64,000 nucleotides of DNA. Origin: Achromobacter sp. HZ34. Its GTDB lineage: Bacteria; Pseudomonadota; Gammaproteobacteria; Burkholderiales; Burkholderiaceae_B. The position numbers were made by a program, and so were the translations under genes. Under the pieces are notes generated by a model. The model worked only from the letters and a program-made list of their open reading frames with translations. It was not told the DNA's origin and made no database searches. Each line of letters starts with the position of its first letter. Positions within the stretch are counted from its first letter, which is position 1. Below are positions 8,072 through 16,718 of the stretch, piece by piece. The stretch covers positions 372,001 through 436,000 of the forward strand of contig NZ_NJIX01000002.1 of assembly GCF_002209485.1 (NCBI RefSeq), given 5' to 3'.

Positions 8072-8815
8072 ATGCGCTTCGAAGGAACATTCAGCGTGCC
8101 GGCCGAACCGCGGCAGGTTCTGGACGCGTTCGCCGACGTCGAGCTGATGGTGCCTTGCATGCCAGGCGCCAGCCTGCAGGGACATGACGAGAATGGCCTC
8201 TATCTGGGGACGATGACGGTGGCCTTCGGACCCAAGAAGGTCCGCTTCAAGGGCAAGATCCGCAACAGCGTGGATCCACAGACGATGACGGGCACGCTGG
8301 ATGTGCGCGGTGGCGCGGACATGCGCTTGCCCGCGCCCGCTGCCGTGCACGTGGAATATGCAATTGCAGCGGCTGCCGATGCTACGGCGGACGCTCCCGC
8401 CAGTGTCGTCACGCTGGTCTGCGACGCGGAATTGGGCGGCGTCCTGGCGGATTTCGCGCGCACCGGCGGCAATGCGGTGACGCAGGCCCTGATGGAGATA
8501 TTCGCGCAGAACCTGGCCATGGTGGTCGGCGATAGGCCGGCAGTCAGCACGCCGTACATCGATCCAGGCATGGGCCAGCCAGTGCAGACGAGCGGCGTGG
8601 TACAGGCAGTCGGGGCTGCTGGCGAGGCAGTGCCCGATAGTGCTCGACCCCGCCAGCCTCACGTTTCTCCGCCGTCCGAGGGCGCTCGCGCGGCAACGGC
8701 AACGCCGGCCCAGCCCAGACCGCAAGCCGCCAGGCAATCGCTGTCCGCTTTCGGCCTGCTCTGGATCCTCATCAAATCGAAGTTCTCGGCATTGATCGGC
8801 GGCCGGCGCCCGTAG
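8072..8815 (+). CDS. CoxG/SRPBCC-family protein with C-terminal hydrophobic tail
   Basis: Small-molecule-binding SRPBCC fold (247 aa) resembling carbon monoxide dehydrogenase subunit G. Family features are MRFEGTFSVPAEPRQVLDAFADVE, MVPCMPGASL and a C-terminal helix rich in Ala (GGNAVTQALMEIFAQNLA). Residues about 170-220 form a low-complexity linker, and the last 25 residues (SAFGLLWILIKSKFSALIGG) look like a membrane-anchoring helix. CoxG recruits maturation factors to the membrane in CO dehydrogenase systems. Here there is no molybdenum hydroxylase in the window, and the partner is the ThDP enzyme 3 bases upstream. Its role is therefore unassigned: it could be a scaffold, or a substrate-binding helper at the membrane. 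Confidence 0.82.
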   Translation: MRFEGTFSVPAEPRQVLDAFADVELMVPCMPGASLQGHDENGLYLGTMTVAFGPKKVRFKGKIRNSVDPQTMTGTLDVRGGADMRLPAPAAVHVEYAIAAAADATADAPASVVTLVCDAELGGVLADFARTGGNAVTQALMEIFAQNLAMVVGDRPAVSTPYIDPGMGQPVQTSGVVQAVGAAGEAVPDSARPRQPHVSPPSEGARAATATPAQPRPQAARQSLSAFGLLWILIKSKFSALIGGRRP

Positions 8816-8896
8816 CACGGGCCGGCTCGACAAGACATACAACACCGCCATGACGCGGGACACCGCGTCATACCGCGGGACCAGGAAGGAGACGAT

Positions 8897-9886
8897 ATGC
8901 GCCACACAGTTCCTATGACACGCCGGGAGGTACTGGCCTTGATCGCGGCCAGCGGGGTCGCGGCCTTGCCTTTGCGTAGCCGCGCCGCCTACCCCGAACG
9001 GCCGGTAACGGTGGTGGTGCCCTACAGCGCCGGCGGACCGGCCAGCCTGCTGGCCCGCTACATCGCGGCGGAGGTGCAGCAGACGACCGGCAAGTCACTG
9101 GTCGTCGAGAACAAGCCGGGTGCCGGCCTGAACGTGGGCGCGCAGGCAGTGGCCAACGCCGCGCCCGACGGCTACACCCTGTTGATCAATGCATCTTCGA
9201 TGTACGTGCCCACCCATTTCGGCGGCCGGACGGTGAAGGACAATCTGAAGGACTTCGCGCCCATCACCATCGTGGGCAGCTTTCCCTTGCTGCTGGTGTG
9301 CAACAGCGACCTGCCGGTGAAGAGCGTGCCCGATCTCATCGCGTACGCCAAGCGCCATCCGGGTCAACTGGCCTACGGCAGTTCCGGCAACGGCAGCCTG
9401 ACGCACATGGCCGCCGCCATGTTCGCGCACATGGCCGGGGTCGACATGCTGCACGTGCCCTATCGCGGCATCAGCGAAGCCATGGTGGACGTGTCGGCCG
9501 GGCGCGTGCAACTGGCGTTCGGCGGCGTGCCCACCACGCTGCCGCTGGTGAAGAACGGCAAGCTGCGGCCGCTGGCCTTGACCAGCGCGCAGCGCAGCGC
9601 CGTCGCGCCGGACCTGCCGACCGTTGCCGAGGGCGGCTTGCCGGGCTATGAGGTCAATCCCTGGTATGGCGCGGTGGCACCGGCCAAGACGCCTGCCGCC
9701 GTGGTCGACCAGATCCACGTCGAACTGGCGCGCGTCATGCAGTCGCCCAAGGTTCGGGCGCAATGGCAGGAATGGGGCGCGGACCCCAGCTACAGCAAGA
9801 CACCGGCGGATTTCCAGGCCCTGATGCAGCGCGAGGCCGACAAGTGGGCCGCGCTGGTGACCGAAGCCGGCATCAAGCTGGAATGA
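8897..9886 (+). CDS. Bug-family TTT periplasmic receptor
   Basis: Bug/TctC receptor of 329 aa. The N-terminus MTRREVLALIAASGVAALPLRSRA is a short signal with a twin arginine, compatible with Tat export. Family motifs are YPERPVTVVVPYSAGGPASLLARYIA, LVVENKPGAGLNVGAQAVA, APDGYTLLI, KDFAPITIV and HVPYRGISEAM. The ATG at 8897 has AAGGAGACGAT upstream. It sits 81 bases after the CoxG-like gene and before a second Bug receptor. Two receptors in one operon suggest two related ligands, or one import and one sensing role. Confidence 0.92.
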   Translation: MRHTVPMTRREVLALIAASGVAALPLRSRAAYPERPVTVVVPYSAGGPASLLARYIAAEVQQTTGKSLVVENKPGAGLNVGAQAVANAAPDGYTLLINASSMYVPTHFGGRTVKDNLKDFAPITIVGSFPLLLVCNSDLPVKSVPDLIAYAKRHPGQLAYGSSGNGSLTHMAAAMFAHMAGVDMLHVPYRGISEAMVDVSAGRVQLAFGGVPTTLPLVKNGKLRPLALTSAQRSAVAPDLPTVAEGGLPGYEVNPWYGAVAPAKTPAAVVDQIHVELARVMQSPKVRAQWQEWGADPSYSKTPADFQALMQREADKWAALVTEAGIKLE

Positions 9887-9986
9887 GTTGAACCGGATTC
9901 GCAGCCGAGCCGGATCCACGGTTGCAGGATGCACAGCTGCAAGATGCGCAACTGCGCCGAACTTATCGCCTTCGTAAGGAATTCGT

Positions 9987-10991
9987 ATGTATCGTCAACC
10001 CGCCGTTGCGCGCCCGGTATCCCGCCGCGCCGTACTGCGCGCCGCCGTGGCCGCGCCCCTGATGCTGAGCGGCCTGGCCCGTGCAGAGGACAGCTACCCT
10101 GCGCGTCCGCTGCGGCTGGTGGTGCCCTTTCCCGCGGGTGGCTCGTCGGATGCCCTGGGCCGCGTGGTGGCCGCCGCGCTGGCGAAGACCTTGGGGCAAT
10201 CGGTGATCGTGGAAAACCACGGCGGCGCCGGTGGCAACATCGCCGGTGAGTATGTCGCCCGGGCCGCGCCCGACGGCTATACCCTGCTGATGGCAGGCCA
10301 AGGCATCCTGGCCATCAACCAACCCTTGTACGGCCATCTCCGCTACGACCCTGCCGCCTTCGAATACGTAGGCATGATGGGCGACAACGCCAACGTCCTG
10401 TTGGCGAACCCGCAAGCCCTGGCCGTCAACAGCGTCGCCGACCTGGTTGCGCAGGCGCGCCAGAAGCCGGGCGAGATCGCCTATGGTTCAAATGGCATCG
10501 GCTCCCTCAGCCACCTGACCGCGGAGATCTTCGCCAATGCGGCGGGGGTCAAATTTCTGCATGTGCCTTACCAAGGCGCGGCTCCCATGGCCACGGATCT
10601 CCGTGCAGGCCGCATCGCGTTCTGCGTGACTGGATCGACCTTGGCGGTGTCGCTGTCAAAAGGCAGTGGCTTGCGGCCGCTGGCTGTCACCACCGGCGTG
10701 CGCCTGCCGCAGCTGCCCGATACGCCCACGCTGGTGGAGAGCGGCTATCCCACGCTGGAAGCGCCTTCCTGGTGGGCGGCCATGGTCCCCGCCCACACGC
10801 CGGCGCCTGTCCTGGAGCGCTTGCGGCAGGCGTTCACGGCGGCGACCTCGACGCCCGACTACAAACATGCCTTGGAGTTGCAATCGACCTTGCCGCATCC
10901 CATGGCAGCCAGCGCCGCCAGCGGCTTCCTGGAGAATGAGCGCAAGAAGTGGGCAACCGCCGTGCAATCCAGCGGCGCCAAGGCGAGCTGA
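9987..10991 (+). CDS. Bug-family TTT receptor with twin-arginine signal
   Basis: Bug/TctC receptor of 334 aa. The signal contains SRRAVLRAAVAAPLMLSG, a good twin-arginine motif, with cleavage near LARAED. Family landmarks: YPARPLRLVVPFPAGGSSDALGRVV, VIVENHGGAGGNIAGEYVARAAPDGYTLLM, LHVPYQGAAPMATDL and PTLVESGYPTLEAPSWWAA. AAGGAATTCGT precedes the ATG at 9987. It closes the ThDP operon and converges on the minus-strand 2-hydroxyacid dehydrogenase, with 5 bases between the stop codons. Tat export would mean folding before export, unusual for Bug proteins but seen in some. Confidence 0.92.
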   Translation: MYRQPAVARPVSRRAVLRAAVAAPLMLSGLARAEDSYPARPLRLVVPFPAGGSSDALGRVVAAALAKTLGQSVIVENHGGAGGNIAGEYVARAAPDGYTLLMAGQGILAINQPLYGHLRYDPAAFEYVGMMGDNANVLLANPQALAVNSVADLVAQARQKPGEIAYGSNGIGSLSHLTAEIFANAAGVKFLHVPYQGAAPMATDLRAGRIAFCVTGSTLAVSLSKGSGLRPLAVTTGVRLPQLPDTPTLVESGYPTLEAPSWWAAMVPAHTPAPVLERLRQAFTAATSTPDYKHALELQSTLPHPMAASAASGFLENERKKWATAVQSSGAKAS

Positions 10992-10996
10992 GAAAC

Positions 10997-11971
10997 CTAC
11001 GTGGGCGAGAGTAGCAATCTAACCGGCGCTCCGCCCAGCCAGGCTTCGATGTTCTCGATCGACAGCCGATAGAACCACGCGAAGGTTTCTTCGACGGTGT
11101 AGCCCAGATGCGGCGTCAGGAGCAGCTTGGGCTGGCGCCGCAAGACATGATCGGCGGGTAGCGGCTCGATATCGAACGTGTCCAACGCCGCGCCTCCCAG
11201 CGGTCCTTTCTGCAAGGCATCCAGCAAAGCATCCTGCTCGATGAGACCGCCCCGCGCCGTGTTGACCAGATAAGCCCCCGGCTTCATCGCCCGCAATTCC
11301 GCGCGGCCCACGATATGGCGGGTGCGTTCGCTCAGGACCAGATGCGCGCTCACCACGTCGCTGCGGGCAAAGAGTTCGTGCTTCTCCACACGCTCCGCGC
11401 CCGCCGCGCGCGCGGCCTCGGCGGAGAGATTCTGGCTCCAGGCGATGACGTCCATGCCGAAGGCACGCGCGACCGGCACCATGTGCGCCCCCAGCCGCCC
11501 AAGCCCGAGCAGCCCAAGCGTACGGCCATACAACGTCCGGCCCACGGTATGCTGCCAACCGCCCGCGCGCATGCCTTCGGTTTCCTGCGGGATATGGCGC
11601 ATCAACGCCATGATCAGCCCCCAGGCAAGTTCGGCAGTGGCGAACTGTCCAGTCTCTGCCCGCGGAGTGCAGGACACGGTGATGCCCAGCCGCTGGGCGG
11701 CCGCCAGGTCGAGCGTGCGATGGTGTGGCCCCGTGACCGCGATGAACTTCAGATTGGGCAGGCGTTCGAGCAGCCCTGCCGGCAGCGCCATGCGTTCACG
11801 CATGGTGCACAGCACATCGAAATCGCGCAATCGCGCGGGCGCTTCGTCCGGTTCGATCGCCTGATCGAACACCGTCACATCGCAACGCTCGCGCAAGGGC
11901 GCCCAGTCGGCCGCGGCCAACGCCAGGTTCTGGTAGTCATCGAGTATGGCAATGCGCGGACGCGTGCTCAT
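10997..11971 (-). CDS. D-isomer-specific 2-hydroxyacid dehydrogenase
   Basis: NAD(P)-dependent oxidoreductase of 324 aa that interconverts 2-oxo and 2-hydroxy acids. The Rossmann motif LGLLGLGRLGAHM (about 147-159) is followed by catalytic Arg and Glu in LVNTARGGLIEQDAL and GAALDTFDIEPLP, and the catalytic His in LLTPHLGY. Its start ATG at 11971 overlaps the aconitase stop by 4 bases (ATGA), so the two are translationally coupled. It probably handles a hydroxy acid produced by or feeding the aconitase step. Substrate not determinable. Confidence 0.9.
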   Translation of the reverse strand: MSTRPRIAILDDYQNLALAAADWAPLRERCDVTVFDQAIEPDEAPARLRDFDVLCTMRERMALPAGLLERLPNLKFIAVTGPHHRTLDLAAAQRLGITVSCTPRAETGQFATAELAWGLIMALMRHIPQETEGMRAGGWQHTVGRTLYGRTLGLLGLGRLGAHMVPVARAFGMDVIAWSQNLSAEAARAAGAERVEKHELFARSDVVSAHLVLSERTRHIVGRAELRAMKPGAYLVNTARGGLIEQDALLDALQKGPLGGAALDTFDIEPLPADHVLRRQPKLLLTPHLGYTVEETFAWFYRLSIENIEAWLGGAPVRLLLSPT

Positions 11972-14736
11972 GCCGGCACCTCCTTCAACATATCGCTCAA
12001 CACCTTGGCCGGGATGCCGCCCGCGGCCATCAGCAAACGCTCCGCCTGCGTCAGCACCTGCGCCCTTACGGTGAAATGGACAATCCGTTCGCCATCGGTC
12101 GCGGTCACCTCGATGGGCTTGCCCTGCAGCACGCCGGCTTCGATCCCTTCGAAGGAAAAGCTTTCGCTGCCCGTCAGGCCCAATGCGCGCCAGCCCTGGC
12201 CTTTTTCGAAGGCCAGCGGCAGTACGCCCATGCCGACCAGATTCGCCCGATGGATGCGCTCGTAGGATTCCGCGATGACGGCGCGCACGCCCAGCAGGGC
12301 CGAACCCTTGGCGGCCCAATCGCGGCTGCTGCCGGTGCCATATTCCTTGCCGGCCAGGATGATGCTTGCCTGCCCTGACTTTCGATACAGCATGGCCGCA
12401 TCGTAGATGGTCATCTGTGCGCCATCGGGAAAATGACGCGTGACGCCGCCCTCGCTGCCTGGGATCAATTCGTTGTGGACCCGCAGATTGGCGAAGGTAG
12501 CCCGCGTCATCACGTGGTAATTGCAGCGACGCGCCACATAGCTGTTGAAGTCCCGCTGCGCCACGCCGTTTTGCGTCAGGTATTGGCCTGCCGGCGTATC
12601 GAGCGGAATTTCGCCGCCCGGTGAGATATGGTCCGTGGTCAGGGAGTCGGCAAACGCCGCCAATACGCGGCAATCGCGCAAATCGGCCTGCAGGCCAACC
12701 AGTGCGTCCCCGGCCGGGACATCGCGGAAGAATGGCGGCTCCACCAGGTACAAGGATTTCGGGTCCCATTCGAAACGCAGGCCGCTGGAAGCCGGCAGCG
12801 CATCCCAATCCTTGCTGCGCACCTTGGCGGGGTCATAGACCGCTTCGTAAAGCGCGCGGTCCGCGGCCACCGGCAACACGGCATCGATATCTTCCTGGGA
12901 CGGCCAGATATCCCGCAAATAGACGGACGCGCCGTCGGCGTCCTGGCCCAGTGCCTCGTTCTCGAAGTCGATGTCGATGCGCGCCGCCAGCGCATAGGCC
13001 ACCACCATCGGCGGCGAACCGATGTAGTTGGCGCGCAGCAGCTTGTGGATGCGGCCTTCGAAGTTGCGATTGCCGGACAGCACGGCCACCGCCACCAGTC
13101 CATCCTCGCCTATGCGTTCAGCGGCGTCAGCATCCAGGGGACCGGACTTGCCGCCGCAGGTGGTGCAGCCATAGCCGATCACATAGAAGCCCAAGGCTTC
13201 CAGTTCCGCGAGCAGGCCCGCGCGTTCCAGATATTGGGTCACCGCGCGCGAACCGGGCGCCAGCGAACGCTTGACCCAGGCCGGCGGCATCAGGCCGCGT
13301 CGCAAGGCATTGCGCGCCAGCAGGCCCGCCGCCAGCATCACCGCTGGATTGGAGGTATTGGTACAGGACGTGATGGCCGCCAGAGTGACGGACCCGTGTC
13401 CCAAGGTGGCGGCGGCGCTCGCATTGCGCACCAGCGGCGCAGCGGCGGCAGCAGGGGTAGAGGCTGCAGCGGCGGCATGGACAGCGGACCCGGCCGGCGA
13501 TCCAGCGACCCCGAAACCGCCCTCTTCCTTGGCGCGCGTCAGGCGGGCATGGAAATCGGCCGGTACTTCCGGCAGCGTCAGCCTGTCCTGGGGACGACTG
13601 GGCCCCGCAATGCTGGGCGTCGCTTCGCCCAGGTCGATGTCGATGATGCGGCCGTACTTGGGCGGGTGTGCATCGGACTGCCGGAAGAATCCATTGGCAT
13701 GCGCATAGGCCGCGATGAGTTCCAGTTGCGCCTCGGTCCGGCCGCTGGCCCGCAGGTACTCCAGCGTCCTGTCGTCGATAGGGAAAAAACCGCAGGTCGC
13801 GCCATACTCGGGCGCCATATTGGCCAGCGTTGCCCGTTCCGGCACGCTCAATCCCGCCACGGCCGAGCCGAAGAACTCGACCATGCAACCCGCCACGCCC
13901 TCGCGCCGCAGGCGTTGCGTCACCAGCAGCGCGGCGTCCGTGGTCAGCGCGGGCGGCCGTATGGAGCCGGACAACCGCACGCCGACCACCTCCGGCACCG
14001 GGAACGTATAGGCCTCACCCAGCAAGGCGGCTTCCGCGTCGATCCCGCCCACGCCCCAACCCAGCACGCCAAGGGCATTGATCATGGGCGTATGCGAGTC
14101 GCCGCCGATGACGAAATCAGGATAGGCCCACAGGCCATCCGGACGCTGCGTCGTGGCGATGACAGGCGCGGCATATTCGAGATTGACCTGGTGGATGATG
14201 CCGGTGCCCGGCGGAAACACCCGCACGCCGCGGAAGGCCTGCTGCGCCCACTTCAGGAAGCGATAGCGCTCGTCATTGCGCTGATACTCCCGCCGCAGAT
14301 TGAGCGTGACCGCCTGCGCGTCGCCCCAATGATCCACTTGCAGGGAATGATCGACGATGAGATCCACGGGGATATGCGTGTCGACCCGCGCGGGGTCGCC
14401 GCCAGCCAAGGCGACCGCGTCACGCAGCGCCGCCAGGTCCTGCAGTACCGGCAAGCCACTGGAGTCGGGCAGGATGACGCGCGCCACGTACAGCGGCAGA
14501 TCCGCCGCGGTATGGGTCGACCACTCCCACAGGGCATCGATCTCCTCACTGGCAATGGCATCGCCCCAGGCCCGATGGCGCAGCAGGTTTTCCAGGAGTA
14601 CGCGGACGACATAGGGATAGTCGGCCAGATCGCGCCCGGCGGCTTGCGCGGCGGCTGCCAGATCGACGAAACGCACCGTTGCGCCGGACAGCGCCAGGTC
14701 AGCCGCGGCGGGCGCCTGATCGTTCGAATTTTTCAT
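11968..14736 (-). CDS. acnA: Aconitate hydratase, AcnA type
   Basis: Monomeric iron-sulfur aconitase (922 aa, slightly longer than the usual 870-900). It carries SCTNTSNPAVMLAAGLLARNA (first cluster Cys, about 457), GYGCTTCGGKSGPL (second and third Cys, about 523-526) and the C-terminal swivel motif AGKEYGTGSSRDWAAKG. Typical AcnA reads CTTCIGNSGP at the second site, so GGK is a departure close to the active site. An Ala-rich insert (about 410-440) adds length. It is divergent from the GntR/FCD regulator and near a PrpB-like lyase, a TcuA-like flavoprotein and a PrpD gene. It may therefore serve a pathway-specific aconitate or methylaconitate step rather than the housekeeping cycle. Isocitrate/citrate remains possible. 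Confidence 0.92.
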   Translation of the reverse strand: MKNSNDQAPAAADLALSGATVRFVDLAAAAQAAGRDLADYPYVVRVLLENLLRHRAWGDAIASEEIDALWEWSTHTAADLPLYVARVILPDSSGLPVLQDLAALRDAVALAGGDPARVDTHIPVDLIVDHSLQVDHWGDAQAVTLNLRREYQRNDERYRFLKWAQQAFRGVRVFPPGTGIIHQVNLEYAAPVIATTQRPDGLWAYPDFVIGGDSHTPMINALGVLGWGVGGIDAEAALLGEAYTFPVPEVVGVRLSGSIRPPALTTDAALLVTQRLRREGVAGCMVEFFGSAVAGLSVPERATLANMAPEYGATCGFFPIDDRTLEYLRASGRTEAQLELIAAYAHANGFFRQSDAHPPKYGRIIDIDLGEATPSIAGPSRPQDRLTLPEVPADFHARLTRAKEEGGFGVAGSPAGSAVHAAAAASTPAAAAAPLVRNASAAATLGHGSVTLAAITSCTNTSNPAVMLAAGLLARNALRRGLMPPAWVKRSLAPGSRAVTQYLERAGLLAELEALGFYVIGYGCTTCGGKSGPLDADAAERIGEDGLVAVAVLSGNRNFEGRIHKLLRANYIGSPPMVVAYALAARIDIDFENEALGQDADGASVYLRDIWPSQEDIDAVLPVAADRALYEAVYDPAKVRSKDWDALPASSGLRFEWDPKSLYLVEPPFFRDVPAGDALVGLQADLRDCRVLAAFADSLTTDHISPGGEIPLDTPAGQYLTQNGVAQRDFNSYVARRCNYHVMTRATFANLRVHNELIPGSEGGVTRHFPDGAQMTIYDAAMLYRKSGQASIILAGKEYGTGSSRDWAAKGSALLGVRAVIAESYERIHRANLVGMGVLPLAFEKGQGWRALGLTGSESFSFEGIEAGVLQGKPIEVTATDGERIVHFTVRAQVLTQAERLLMAAGGIPAKVLSDMLKEVPA

Positions 14737-14764
14737 AGCAATGTCTCAACCGTTGCATTTATTA

Positions 14765-14777
14765 CTGTCAACACTTA
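14765..14777. promoter_or_regulatory. GTGTTGACA-type site upstream of aconitase gene
   Basis: CTGTCAACACTTA, the reverse complement of TAAGTGTTGACAG, 29 bases upstream of the aconitase start. It matches the sites in front of the divergent GntR gene. It contains a minus-strand TTGACA that could also be a -35 element. Confidence 0.5.
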
Positions 14778-14965
14778 TGCCAATTTATATTAAAAGCGCG
14801 GCGCTGTCAGCCTTCACCATTGCCAGCAGGCAGAATCCCGCAGCGCACAAAGATTTCCTGACACCTCTCCTGGGTGAAAGCTGAATTTTCCTTGAAGTTA
14901 TACTCGTGAGAAGCGGCTATATCGCGTAATCCAGAGGGAGTGTCAGCCACCTCATTGAGCATTAA

Positions 14966-15009
14966 GGTGTTGACACTTTTCCAAGAACTCCTTTATTGTG
15001 TTGACACTA
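14966..15009 (+). promoter_or_regulatory. Promoter and two GTGTTGACAC sites at the GntR/FCD gene start
   Basis: GGTGTTGACACT at 14966-14977 and TGTGTTGACACTA at 14997-15009 share the near-palindrome GTGT-TG-ACAC. The first holds TTGACA (14970-14975), an 18-base spacer and TATTGT (14994-14999), a plausible sigma-70 promoter. Transcription would start at or next to the ATG at 15009. The second site would then lie over the start point, a good place for autorepression. Confidence 0.55.
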
Positions 15010-15788
15010 TGACCGACAAAACCGACCTCACCATGGTGCGTGACGACTCGACCGGCCCGCTGGCCGATCAAGTGTTCCAACGCATCCTGGACGCCATCTA
15101 CCAAGGTCACCTGGCGCCAGGCGCCGTGATCAATGAAATGGCCCTGGCGCAGGAATTCGGTGTCAGCCGCGGCCCGGTGCGAGAAGCGGTGCGGCGGCTG
15201 CAAGGCATTCAACTGGTCACCCGCGAACCGTACGTCAAGGCGCGCGTCATGACGCTGACGGCGGAAAGTGCGCTGGAGCTGTTCCAGATGCGCATGGCCC
15301 TGGAAGGCGTGGCCTGCAACCTGGCCGCCCGGCGCATGTCGGATGCGGATGTCGAGGACCTGTTGCGCGAGCTGGAATTGGACAAGGCGCGCCGCAGGAA
15401 CCAGGGCAAGGACGGACGCGCAAGCAAAAGTGAACGCGGCAGCGGAAACGAAAGCACCGACGGCGCGGCGTCCCCCGCGGTCTTCGACTTCCACGAACGC
15501 ATCGTCCGCGCCAGCGGCAACAATCGCATCATCCACGCCCTGTGCGAGGACCTGTATCACCTGCTGCGTGTCTACCGGCGCCATTCGGGCACGGTCCTGG
15601 AACGCAAGGACGACGCTTACGACGAGCACTGGCAAATCGCCCGCGCCATCCGCGCACGCGACGGCGACCTGGCCGAATCCCTGATGCGCTCGCATATCGA
15701 ACGCGCAGCCCGTCATTTGTTTTCCCACCTCGCCGAGGACGTGTCCGGGCCCCCCGGTCGCGCCGCCGTCGGCTTGCGAGAGAGTTAA
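15009..15788 (+). CDS. GntR family regulator, FCD (FadR/VanR) type
   Basis: Regulator of 259 aa with an N-terminal winged helix (QVFQRILDAIYQGHLAPGAVINEMALAQEFGVSRGPVREAVRRL) and an FCD effector domain (SALELFQMRMALEGVACNLAARR, then FHERIVRASGNNRIIHALCEDLYHLLR, with helical histidines of the kind that bind metal). An unusual Ser/Gly/Lys-rich insert of about 30 residues splits the FCD domain near residues 130-160. ATG 15009 has no Shine-Dalgarno and sits directly on a GTGTTGACAC site, so the mRNA may be leaderless; ATG 15033 is an alternative. It probably controls the divergent aconitase operon and the downstream lyase operon, with which it overlaps by one base (TAATG). Confidence 0.88.
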   Translation: MTDKTDLTMVRDDSTGPLADQVFQRILDAIYQGHLAPGAVINEMALAQEFGVSRGPVREAVRRLQGIQLVTREPYVKARVMTLTAESALELFQMRMALEGVACNLAARRMSDADVEDLLRELELDKARRRNQGKDGRASKSERGSGNESTDGAASPAVFDFHERIVRASGNNRIIHALCEDLYHLLRVYRRHSGTVLERKDDAYDEHWQIARAIRARDGDLAESLMRSHIERAARHLFSHLAEDVSGPPGRAAVGLRES

Positions 15789-16696
15789 TGGACAAGGAAA
15801 CCCTGAATCCCCGCCGCCGCTTGCGCGACCTGCTGAACAACGAACCCTTCATCGTGTCGCCCGGCGTCTACGATGGCTACAGTATCCGGCTGGTGGAAGC
15901 CGCCGGTTTCAAGACCGCCTGCACCAGCGGCGCAGCTGTCTCCAATACCTTATTGGGCATCCCCGACATCGGCGTCCTCGGCCTGGCCGAGAACGTCGCC
16001 CACTGCCGGTATCTGGCGCGCTCGGTGGGGATACCCATGACAGCCGATGCCGACACCGGCTACGGCAACCCCGTCAATGTCTTCCACACGGTACGCATGT
16101 TCGAGGAAGCCGGCGTTGCCGGCATCAATATCGAAGACCAGGTCAGCCCCAAGCGCTGCGGCCACATGCCCGGGAAGGACGTGGTCGAAGAAATCGAGAT
16201 GGTCAAGAAGATCGAAGCGGCCTGCCTGGCTCGGCACGACGACGACTTCGTGATCATCGCGCGCACCGACAGCATCGCGGTCGAAGGCATGGAAGGCGCC
16301 ATCCGCCGCGCCAAGGCCTACGCCCGTGCCGGCGCGGACATGCTGTTCCCTGACGCCGTGCGCACGGAAGACGATATCAAGCGCATCGTCGACGCGGCCG
16401 GCATCCCGGTCACCATCAATATGGGCTTCGGCATCCGTTCGCGTCCCACCACGCCGCTGGTGCCGCTGCCGCGCCTGAAGGAAATCGGCGTCAAGCGCAT
16501 CAGCCTGCCGCGCATGCTGCCGGCCGCCGCCATCCATGGGATGCAGCAGGCGCTGGGGGTGATGAAGGAAGTCATCAGCACGGGCATCCCCGTCGATCGC
16601 CCCGATCTCGTGGTGGGCATCGAGGACATCATGAATGTGATGGGCTACACCGAGATGCGCGCCCTTGAAAAGCAGCTGACCACCTACGACGCCTGA
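15788..16696 (+). CDS. Isocitrate lyase/PEP mutase superfamily lyase (PrpB or dimethylmalate-lyase-like)
   Basis: Mg-dependent carbon-carbon lyase of 302 aa, the size of 2-methylisocitrate lyase and 2,3-dimethylmalate lyase. MTADADTGYGN (about 81-91) provides metal-binding Asp residues; SPKRCGHMPGK (about 118-128) holds the catalytic Cys loop (KRCGH); VIIARTDS and NMGFGIRSRPTTP follow. The family cleaves 2-hydroxy-tricarboxylates or dimethylmalate to pyruvate or glyoxylate plus a smaller acid. The ATG overlaps the GntR stop, so it is the first gene of the regulator's operon. With aconitase and PrpD homologues nearby it would complete a methylcitrate-like degradation. Oxaloacetate decarboxylase activity in the same superfamily is the main alternative. 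Confidence 0.88.
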   Translation: MDKETLNPRRRLRDLLNNEPFIVSPGVYDGYSIRLVEAAGFKTACTSGAAVSNTLLGIPDIGVLGLAENVAHCRYLARSVGIPMTADADTGYGNPVNVFHTVRMFEEAGVAGINIEDQVSPKRCGHMPGKDVVEEIEMVKKIEAACLARHDDDFVIIARTDSIAVEGMEGAIRRAKAYARAGADMLFPDAVRTEDDIKRIVDAAGIPVTINMGFGIRSRPTTPLVPLPRLKEIGVKRISLPRMLPAAAIHGMQQALGVMKEVISTGIPVDRPDLVVGIEDIMNVMGYTEMRALEKQLTTYDA

Positions 16697-16718
16697 CCAA
16701 GGCGCGAGAAGAAAAATC

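Noticed and set aside
6299-8905. An 868-codon open frame on the minus strand opposite the ThDP and CoxG genes
   Set aside because: It has no recognisable domain, is rich in His/Arg/Gly as antisense of GC-rich coding DNA is, and lies entirely opposite genes with clear motifs.
12628-14793. A 721-codon plus-strand frame opposite aconitase
   Set aside because: The opposite strand carries aconitase with all cluster ligands; this frame shows no domain.
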